64,000 nt of DNA, from positions 194,359,948-194,423,947 of the forward strand of contig NC_134082.1 in NCBI RefSeq assembly GCF_000715075.1, written 5' to 3'. The position numbers and the translations under genes were made by a program. The DNA comes from Nicotiana tabacum. Taxonomy: Eukaryota > Streptophyta > Magnoliopsida > Solanales > Solanaceae. A model generated the notes under the pieces. That model was given only the letters and a program-made list of their open reading frames with translations. It ran no database searches and was not told where the DNA came from. Every line of letters starts with the position of its first letter. Positions within the stretch are counted from its first letter, which is position 1. Below are positions 55,585 through 64,000 of this stretch, piece after piece.

Positions 55585-56127
55585 TTCGTGTCTGTATTTC
55601 TCTATTTTTTTTAGCCTGTGGTTTGTCTGTCCATTGTCTTTTCGCATCAAAATATTTCTGTAGTATTGGAACTTGTATTTGACCTTAGTTTGTGTTTGTT
55701 ATTTTCCTTCTGCAAAAAGGATTTTAGTTTGTAATAGCTTGTTTTAAGTAATGAAAAATTGAAAATCTTTCTTCACGAACTACGTCTGGTCTGATTCGTG
55801 CGGGGTCACGATACGTAGGCAATCTCAATAGGATTCGACCGTAATTGAAAAAAAGGAGAGAGAGAAGAAGAAAAAGAGGGGTTTCTAAAACACTCAAAAG
55901 AGGCACAGATAAAATAAGCCGGGATGATGCATGCGGTCAGAGCAAAAGCATATTAGAAATGGTTACCTGCCTAAGAACATTGCATTCCTCAATGTGCAAT
56001 TACAATATCTGTTAAGACCTAACACTGACAAGTTTGTTGTTTTTCCAATCCAATACCAGTTAGTTGTTAGAGCGTACTGGCACCGTACCATTATCAAACA
56101 AGATCGAAAGGTCCTATACCAGAAAGC
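55585..56127 (+). other. Spacer between ORF1 and gag
   Basis: Non-coding. T-rich 55590-55740, the second hairpin module at 55776-55840, then a purine-rich stretch (55848-55885) and 240 bp of unrecognised leader up to the gag ATG. Confidence 0.6.
55776..55840 (+). repeat. Hairpin/TACGTAGGCAA module, copy 2 (before gag)
   Basis: Starts cgaactacg and ends attcgacc. The stem TCGTG/CACGA (55796-55800 with 55807-55811) replaces the TCTCAC/GTGAGA stem of copy 1, followed by the same ATACGTAGGCAA. Confidence 0.85.
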
Positions 56128-58617
56128 ATGACTGGATCAGACAACAGCGTTGAGTCGGAAAAGACGACAAATCAGATGCTAAAGGAAGCCCTCGAGAAAA
56201 ATGGAAAAAATGAGGCTGGAAATGAATGAAATGCAGATAGCCTTAGCTAGAGCCAAGAAGGGGCATGAACTACCCGTTACTCCTACTCTCCAACCAGGAC
56301 ACACACCGGAATACCCCTCCACCGGCCCTTCAACGAGTTTCCCAAGCCATCACTACTATCAGGGAAGAGAGGCCTATGATCCCCAAGCTCCACCACCAGT
56401 CAAAACCCTCCTCCGCCAAATGTTCATGTCTTTGTGGCGCCTCCCCCAGCCCCATTGCACAGATCATCTAGTGAGCCATTGTTTCAGGCTCACGACACAC
56501 AATATTACCCCCCTGAACTCACATTCAAAGCACCCAAGCCACATACCTATAATCCCCACTTTGAGGTCCCGGCGGAGATTGAAAATCTGGCTAAGAGCCC
56601 AGAGTAGGACGATGTGATGCGGAAATTTAAAAGCCTGGAGCAGTCCTTCAGGAACATGCACGGGTTAGGCAACCAGTTCAGCGTGGCTTACAAGGATCTA
56701 TGCCCTTTCCCTGACGTCCAATTACCAACAGGGTTCAAGATGCCCAAATTCGATTTATACGAAGGGCATGGCGATCCTATGGCACATCTACGGGGCTTTT
56801 GTAGAAAAATGAGGGGAGCGGGGGGCAAAGATGAGCTACTGATAGCTTACTTTGGCCAGAGTTTGAGCGGGTCAGCACTAGAGTGGTATACAAGACAAGA
56901 TCCGAGCAGGTGGTACACCTGGGATGATCTGGCATAGGCTTTTGCAGGACACTTCCAATACCACCTTGAGATAGTCCCAAACCATCTCACATTGCTAAAG
57001 CTTGAAAAGAAACCCGGAGAGAGCTTCCGGGAATTTGGATTCCGATGGAGAGAACAGGCAGCCAGAGTTGATCCTCCAATGAGAGAGGGAGAAATGGTAG
57101 ATTACTTTCTACAAACTCTAGAGCCGACTTACTTCGTTCACTTGGTGACGTCAGTTGGCAAATCCTTCAATGAAGTGGTGAAAATGGGAGGTATGATAGA
57201 AGAGGTACTTAAGTCTAATAAGATCCTGAGTTACTCGGCAATTAAGGCAACAACTCAGGCCATTCAGAGCGGCACGGGAGGTGCGCTCGGAAAGAAAAGG
57301 AGAGAGGAGGTCACGACAATAGAGGCAGGCAATTGGTCCAGATCTAGAGGTCCTTCCCCTCATTACCAACCCAGACCCCATCATCTAAACTACCCACACA
57401 TTCCAAATTACCATCCACAACCCTACTACCCACCACAAGAACAACATTTTTCCGTCCATCACGCCCAAACTTACACCCAGCCTCCGACTCGCCCGCAATG
57501 GCGTGCATCGGCTCCCCAACATACATATCTACCTCCACAAAACACATATCCACCTCCACAAAATACATATCCACCACCGAGGGCCTACAGGAATCCTTCA
57601 GGGCCAAGCTTCCACGGAAATCAGGCTTTCAGGAATGAAAGGATGCAGAAGCCAAGAACATTCACTCTGTTGGGAGAAACTTATACTACTCTGTTTCACA
57701 AGTTGAAGCAGATAGGCCTACTAAGTCCTGTTGAAACCAAATTGCCAAATCCCCTTCCCAGAAATCTGGACCATTCAATAAGCTGCGAATATTGTTCGGG
57801 TTCTCCCAGGCATAATACTGAGAAATGTTGGAAGTTGAAGACTGCCATACAAGATCTTATTGACACAAATAGGATCGAGGTTCAGGCACCAGAGGCACCC
57901 AACATCAATGAAAATCCGTTACCGGTGCACCATGAAGCCCACATGATCGAACTAGTGCACGAAGGAGGGAAACCAAAAACACCCTCACAAACGGTAATGA
58001 TGATTCGCGCCAGTTCTAATGAAGAGTCGACTAGTGGAAAGGCAGTGGTACAGTCGGGAAAGGTATATGACAAGCTATTTGTGATAGCAGGGAAAGGATC
58101 GTCTGTTGCTGCAAAGAAGCCAGAGTCAGTCAGAGCAGTATTGCAGGGAGTAGCAAACAAACCAATGTTGGTAGTAAAAGGGGTCCACGTGGAACCAGTT
58201 GTTATCAAGCCGGTCATACAGTTGTTGATAACAAGTGAGAAAGTTGTGACGTGGAGCTACAGTCAAGTGACAGTGACGCATAAGGGGAAGGAGGTTGTGG
58301 AAGATGTATACGAGGCACAGGGGTTAACTCGATCGGGAAGGTGTTTTGCTCCCGCAGAATTGAGAAAGGTCAATCCTGAAACAATAAAGAAACCAGTGAC
58401 AGAGGAAGAAGCAGAGGAATTTTTGAAGAAGATGAAGGCGCAGGATTACTCAATTATAGAGCAATTGAGAAAGACCCTAGCCCAGATTTCGTTGCTATCC
58501 TTGTTAATCCATTCAAACCATCATTGTCAGGCCTTAATGAAGATTCTGAACGAGGCCTATGTCCCGGATAAGCTCTCAGTGAACCATTTGGAGAAAGTAG
58601 CGCACAAGATCTTTTAA
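56128..58617 (+). pseudogene. Ogre-like gag pseudogene
   Basis: Probable ATG at 56128 ('MTGSDNSVESEKTTNQM'), followed by a frameshift into 'MRLEMNEMQIALARAKKGHE' (56201) and a shift back near 56420. Gag core at about 56690-57240: 'LCPFPDVQLPTGFKMPKFDL', 'GQSLSGSALEWYTRQDPSRW', 'FRWREQAARVDPPMREGEM'. TAG codons at 56605 and 56935 replace Gln in type. A Pro/Tyr/Gln-rich linker (57350-57600, with repeated HTYPPPQN-like units) follows. A zinc-knuckle-like 'CEYCSGSPRHNTEKC' (CX2CX5HX4C) is at about 57784-57828. The open block 56992-58617 ends at a single TAA, after which protease continues in the same frame. Confidence 0.85.
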
Positions 58618-59638
58618 GTAAACCGAGTGACATTCTCTAACGATGAGTTACCTATAGAGGGTACTGAACACAACAGAGCACTCTATCTGACGGTAAAATG
58701 CGAAGAATCGGTGGTCACTCGAGCACTAATTGATAATGGGTCAAGTGCCAATATCTGCCCTTTGGCCACTCTGAACAAACTAAAGGTTGCGGATGATAGG
58801 ATCCACAAGAACAGTGTCTGCGTCCGAGGTTTTGATGGGGGCAGCACTGACACAGTGGGTGATATCGTACTGGAATTAACCATTGGTCCGGTCGAGTTCA
58901 CCATGGAATTTCAAGTAATAGATGTGGCGGTGTCGTACAATCTTTTGTTAGGACGACCCTGGATCCATGCAGCCAAAGAAGTGACTTCTACACTGCATCA
59001 AATGGTCAAGTTTGAATGGGATAGACAAGAGATTGTGGTACACGGGGATGACGGCACACATGCCGTCAGCGATGCTATTGTGCCCTTCATAGAAATCGAT
59101 GATGATAAGGGCCCATGGGTTTATCAGGTTTCCGACGCAGTCTCAGTAGACAAAATTCCTGAGGGCGGGGGCCTTCCACTTCCCAGAATCACAACTGCAA
59201 CCTTCATGATAGCATCAGAAATGTTGAATAATGGGTTTGTACCAGGAAAAGGTCTGGGGGTTGATCTGCAGGGAATGATCCAGCCAGTCTCTTTGCCCAA
59301 GAACCTGGAAACTTTTGGGTTGGGATTCAAGCCTACCGCAACGGATGTGAAGCGAGCCCGCAAATTGAAGAAAAGAGTTTGGGTCCTTCCTAAACCAGTC
59401 TCACGCCTGTCCAGATCATTTGTCAAAGCAGAGTGCAGAAAGTTGCTGGTCCCGGAAGTTCTTGGACCTCTGATGGGGCCAAACGGAGATTTGAATGAAA
59501 GCTTTGGAAGAGTGTTTGCCGACGTCAACATGATAGAAGCTGAGAGGGTTCCAGTAAGGCAGAAATACAGTTTGTGGGTCCTAAGGTCAAGGTCAACAAT
59601 TGGATGGCTACTCCTCTTCCTACTTGGAGGGAGTCCTG
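58618..59638 (+). pseudogene. Ogre-like aspartic protease with G-patch-like C-terminal domain
   Basis: In frame with gag after the TAA at 58615. Retropepsin-like part at about 58690-59040: 'TRALIDNGSSANICPLATL' (active site Asp-Asn-Gly-Ser), 'DIVLELTIGPVEFTMEFQV' and 'YNLLLGRPWIHAA'. A linker then leads to 'MLNNGFVPGKGLGVDLQG' and 'FGLGFKPT' (about 59218-59340), which matches the G-patch pattern. The end of the frame is shifted by one base near 59570: the alternative frame reads 'VKVNNWMATPLPTWRES' and stops at 59636, the usual family end. Protease would cut the gag-pol precursor; G-patch domains bind nucleic acid or partner proteins. Confidence 0.82.
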
Positions 59639-59833
59639 ATAGTTGGCTCTGATTTTACTTTTCTGTTTTCTGGATTATTCCAGGGTTGTAATCCAGATTT
59701 CTTTTTATTGTGTTCAATAAAGTGTGAAACCTTGTTATCCCATAATTCAATAAAATGAAAAGTTTCTTCTTTATTTTTTATTTTATAAGTTACTATTTTT
59801 AATTTTGTTTCTTTCATTTCTTTTTCTGAACAG
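59639..59833 (+). other. Intron-like spacer between protease and RT frames
   Basis: T-rich, full of stops in all plus frames, ending in a strong polypyrimidine tract and acceptor 'ctttttctgaacag' at 59833. Ogre elements are known to splice out an intron between the gag-protease and RT parts, and the position fits. The donor site is not clear. Confidence 0.6.
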
Positions 59834-60169
59834 TTCTTTTCATACTGGTTCTAATGACATGGCATGCACAACGGATCTTCAACCTAGTCTAAAAATCAAT
59901 CTGATTCAGAGCTAATCATACAAGAGGTCGATTATGATAATGAATCGGAATACGATGAGGATGAAGCATTCGAGGAGATAAACAGGGAGTTAAGCTAGTT
60001 TGAAGAAAAATGCAAACCCAACTTAAATGACACCGAAGCCATCAATTTAGGGGTTGCCGGCAATATCAGAGAAACTAAAATTAGCATCCATATTGCACCA
60101 AATATCAGGGAGGAATTGATCAAAACACTTATTGAGTTCAAAGATGTTTTTGCATGGTCGTATGATGAC
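59834..60169 (+). pseudogene. Start of Ogre RT polyprotein, cut off
   Basis: Reads 'SELIIQEVDYDNESEYDED', then 'INRELS', a TAG at 59996, 'FEEKCKPNLNDTEAINLG', 'NIRETKISIHIAPNIREEL' and 'IEFKDVFAWSYDD', the family segment directly before the RT domain. The inverted LTR interrupts it at 60170, so RT, RNase H and integrase would continue beyond the window if the element is otherwise complete. The upstream 'MACTTDLQP' lies in another frame. Confidence 0.8.
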
Positions 60170-63100
60170 TGTCACACCTCTTTTTTCCGTCCCCGCAAGG
60201 GGTGAAGGAGTTTTTCCAATTAAAGGACAATCGAAACGGGATTTGTTTATTTATATCAGAGTCGCCACTTGAGAGATTTAGGGTGTCTCAAGTCACCAAT
60301 TTAATCCCGAATCGAGGAAAAGAATACCTCCATATTACAGTCTGCGAACCAGAAATCTGGATAAGGAATTCTGTTAACCCAGGAGAAGGTGTTAGGCATT
60401 CCCGAATTCCGTGGTTCTAGCACGGTCGCTCAACTGTCATATTCGTCTTGTTTATCTGATTTTATACAATTATGCGCTCTTATGCAAGTTTTAACTCTTT
60501 ACCGCTTTTATTATTATATTTTTAAAAGAATGTGAACATCGTTAAAAAAATATGTCTTTGGATTGTGTCACATGAAATGCACCTGCAATCCGGAACACAG
60601 TTTTATTCAATGTTTTGGGATTTGGATTTGGGTCGCATGAAATGCGCACCCGAGTTTAAAAAGGTAAGATTAATTAAATCGCGCCTAAAGCGATTAGCGT
60701 ATTTATTATTTGGGGACAGCCGTGAAGTTTGCTAAACGGCTCCTCCCGAAGTTTAAGTGATTAAATGTACATTTATTGAGGGCCACGCAATCTGTGCGTT
60801 TTATTTGAGAGGCTCGTCTCATTTTTATTTAAAAGGATGAACCTATAGTGACTACATTTTTCTATTAGGTTCGTCTCTAAAATAAAAGAAAATCCCTCAA
60901 TTAATTACATGCTGAAAAAGACGTATCTTATTAGTTATTAGTTTACGGCTAATGCAAATGGAAAACTGCAATCGAGTTTGTACAAAGAGAGATTGCTTTC
61001 GTTCTATATTCTATTATTTAATAACACTAGAACATGAGATTGACACATAATAATATCAAAACATATTAATTATTCTTTGATTAATTTAAACTAACATTAT
61101 TAGATGAAGGAGTTATTATACATGCGACCCCATTATACATTAATCAATCAACTACATTTTTATACAAAGAAAGAAAAAATTCTATTCAAACACAAATCTA
61201 AACAGGAGGAATTCAACAGGAACAAAGCCTGGTCAATATTTCATTTTGCCTCAAGCCAAAAGTGTACAAATGTGTACCTGGAAATGGCAGTACAAGAAGA
61301 AAAGAAGGAGTCAGCAGCAGTAATAACACAGCAACAGCAGGTTCAGCAACACCGCAAAACCAGTAACGACCAGTAGAATAACCCAGTAACAGATTGAAAA
61401 ATCAGCAATACCAAAGTGCAATCGCAGTCAAAGCAGAAGAGAGACGGATACGAGATGCAGTAGTTTACTGATTTTGAATAACACTCGAGGAAAGGCAAAC
61501 GGAAATTATTCGAGTGAAAGTTCAAATTGTCTTTCTCTTTTACTCTCAAATTCTGATTTCTCAAGATTCTTTCAAGTTCAAGTCTCTTCTCTCCTCTCAA
61601 GTCTTGACTCTTATCTAAGTCCCTAAGTCTTTTAGCTCTCAAGTGTTTTTACTCTCAAGTGTCAAAAAATCCTTTTTTAGTTCCAGTCCCTAAAACTCTC
61701 TCAAAAAACTCTTCTGAAAATAATCCTCCTAATCTTAATCTTCTCCTGAAAAAAACCTAAAACTCTTCTCAAGTGTAAAAGCCCCTCCCCCAAATAATGT
61801 GTCAAATGACCCTATATATAACAAGACTCTTGTCTTGAATCCCCAACCCGAAATATTCCCCAATGCATGTTTTGCTTCCCACTTTCTTAAACAAATGAAT
61901 TATTCCCCACTATTTTGTGTCTTGTCCCCCACTATATTAAACTAAAGAATTATTCCCAACCCATTATGTCTTGTCCCCCATGCCTAACATAAACAATTAC
62001 AATATTCCCCCCACTACATTATGTCTTGTCCCCAATTATATTAAACAATTATATCAACCTCACCACTACATTATGTCTTGTCCCCCATTATATTAAATAA
62101 TTGTATCAAACCCCACCCCATTACATTTTGTCCCCCATGTTTAACATAAAGAATTATTCAAAATGTTCAATTACAAACTACCCCTCCGACTTTATTGCAA
62201 TTACCATTTTACCCCTGAACGTACTGCAATTTACCAAACTACCCCATAAGCTATAACCAATTCACCTAATCAAATCCAACCAAAATATAGCAAATATGAC
62301 CAGTTTCTAAACAAATTCAAACAACAAATCACATGAACACGATTTCTAAACAAATTCAACAACAAATCATATGAACATAGATGAACATCAAATTAATGTG
62401 AATAAATTAACCATATTGGGAACCAATCCTAGTTAACTTAGACCAAAAATGAATGAGCAAGGAAACAACAATATTAACAACACAATACATGATTCAAACT
62501 AAATCAACAAATCAAAAACCAAAACAAACTCAAATTAAATTACTGGATGAACTTCAAACAAAGAATAAACATGCATTAAATCCATATTCAATAACAAACA
62601 TGATGGATTCAAATGATTTAACCAACATTAACAATTTCTGAAAAAATACATAACACATGAAACAAACTGAAGAAATAATTAATTAAACTTCAATTTGATT
62701 CTAACAAACATTAAACTAACAATTTCACATGAACAAACTAAAAAATTAACAAAACAATTAACACGAACAAAACAAAAATCAAACATTTACCGATTTTAGA
62801 TTCTAGAATATCAAAACGAAATACGGACAAAAATAAAACTCAAAACCCACTAACCGGATCGAAGCGACGAACAATGACTGACCAACGACGAACTCGTATG
62901 GACTGTTTTGACAAACCTCGAACAAAGCGAAGTAGCGACGAGCTACTGTGATGAAGAAATCAACGATGTTCGACGAGATAGGCATGGTTGGACACAGCGG
63001 AAGCAGCAAGAAGCAGAAACAGGAGATTTTCGGCCTTGGGAGCTCAACAGTGGACTGGCTCGTGAAAACGCTATGGAACAGTGGACTGGCTCGTTAGATG

Positions 63101-64000
63101 CTATGGAGAAGATGAAGCGGAAGGGTCGTTCATGGCTGGTCGTTCGGATGGACAAGATGAAGCAGAAGGATCGTTCATGGTGGTATGGTGGAGCTCGACA
63201 GAGCAGATACAGATGGCAGTGGAGGGCAGTCCATGGACGAGCCTGAGCTCGCCATGGAGAAGACGAAGACGCAGCAGTGGCAGCGCTAGCCATGGCAGCC
63301 ATGGTCGTTGGTTATTTTGGATGTGAGGTCGTCGATGGGTGATGTGGTTGGTCGACGGAGGGGCTGTGCGTGTGTGCGAAGGTGAGGCAGAGGGGGAAAG
63401 GGTAGCTGCCATGGTTGGGGAGCTCGGGGAGTTGGAGAAGAAGAAAAGAGAAAGAGGGGGGGCGGATCTCTTTAGGGTTTTTTAGGGTTTTTTGTTTTGT
63501 TTTGTTTTTTGAAATGCAAGATAGGGGGGTGTTGGGTATCTTTGGGGTTATGGACCGGGTCGACCCGGTTTGAAATGGATCGGGTCATGGGGAAGGTTGG
63601 GTATCTTTGGGCCTGTGGTTTGAAATTGAAGAAGAGGCCCAATTCCGATTTTCTTTATATTTTTGCTCTCTTTTCTTCTTTTATTTTCTAAAACTAAATT
63701 CTAAAAATCCTTAAATTATTATATAGAACTAAATTAAGTTATAAAAGCGCAAATTAACTCCCAAAAACAATTAACGCACAATTAAGTAATAATTAAGCAT
63801 AAAATTGTACAATTGGACATTAAATGCTAAAAATGCAAAAGATGCCTATTTTTGTAATTTTCAATTTTTGTAAAACAAACTTAATTACTAACAATTGTAG
63901 AATTAAATCCTACATGCAAAATGCGACATATTTTTGTATTTTTTATTAATTTAACAAATAAACATGCACAGACAAATACAAATAATTATCCAAAAATGTC
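60170..64000 (-). mobile_element. Inverted Ogre-family LTR, extends to within about 90 bp of its end
   Basis: Reverse complement of 48340-52331: it opens TGTCACACCTC at 60170 (the LTR 3' end), carries the complementary primer-core copy (60257-60267), the conserved block near 60290-60420, and at the window edge matches about 90 bp from the LTR start. Compared with the first LTR it has many point differences and indels. It could be a solo LTR or the 3' LTR of a minus-strand element. The frames at 62453-63412 come from low-complexity sequence and are not genes. Confidence 0.85.

Larger units (their letters stand above)
48250..60169 (+). mobile_element. Ogre/Tat-like Ty3/Gypsy element, 5' LTR to start of RT
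   Basis: A 4.1 kb LTR, a primer site unlike tRNA-Met (TCTGGCGACTCTGCTGGGGA), a long leader, an extra ORF1 before gag, gag-protease, an intron-like spacer, and the start of RT ('FKDVFAWSYDD'). At 60170 it is interrupted by an inverted LTR of the same family. Very long LTRs, ORF1 and the intron before RT are hallmarks of Ogre elements (family knowledge). The candidate target site before it is GCCAC (48245-48249); the other end is outside the window. Confidence 0.88.

Noticed and set aside
62453..63412. Overlapping frames near the right end
   Set aside because: They lie in the inverted Ogre LTR, in low-complexity Arg/Ser/Trp-coding sequence on both strands, without conservation in the other LTR.

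Overview
This window looks like plant nuclear heterochromatin made almost entirely of transposable elements nested inside one another. I see no intact host gene, rRNA, tRNA or CRISPR array. The element mix suggests a large dicot genome: SIRE-like and other Ty1/Copia elements, Ty3/Gypsy chromoviruses primed by initiator tRNA-Met, an Ogre/Tat-type Gypsy element with 4 kb LTRs and an extra ORF1, a CACTA element ending in CACTACTAGAAAA, a hAT element and a MULE/foldback element. I would guess Solanaceae, probably Nicotiana. That is family recognition, not proof.

Layout. 1-1677: minus-strand Gypsy LTR (family A) that cuts into a minus-strand SIRE-like Copia remnant (Copia-1, 1678-6658). 6659-17133: right part of a CACTA element whose TNPD gene is interrupted by a complete hAT element (10175-13986, 8-bp target duplication). 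The CACTA right end sits inside the LTR of a minus-strand Copia (Copia-2). Copia-2 spans 17134-34233 and is itself interrupted by an AAG-repeat filler (18410-18834), a complete chromovirus (Gypsy-1, 18972-29369, 5-bp duplication GTGAT) and a roughly 1 kb foldback element (30343-31375, 9-bp duplication). 34239-34501 is the only stretch I cannot assign. 34502-38186: 5' part of a plus-strand Copia (Copia-3). 38187-39154: minus-strand Gypsy LTR fragment (Gypsy-3). 39155-47411: family-A chromovirus Gypsy-2 with almost all of its 3' LTR lost. 47412-48249: a second, diverged fragment of the Copia-3 family. 48250-60169: an Ogre-like element (LTR, leader, ORF1, gag, protease, start of RT), interrupted at 60170 by an inverted LTR of the same family that runs to the window end.

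The coding regions are dead: frameshifts, deletions of catalytic segments and in-frame stops. A large share of the stops sit where the family protein has Gln or Arg, and the change is CAG to TAG or CGA to TGA. This fits long-term decay of methylated cytosines.

No new gene system is visible. The most interesting unexplained signals are non-coding: an array of hairpins whose arms covary in the Copia-1 LTR, a hairpin module placed before both ORF1 and gag of the Ogre-like element with compensatory stem changes, a copy of the primer-binding core inside the Ogre U5, hairpin tandem repeats in the Gypsy-2 LTR, and perfect GAACC(A/G)GGTTC palindromes scattered through Copia-1.
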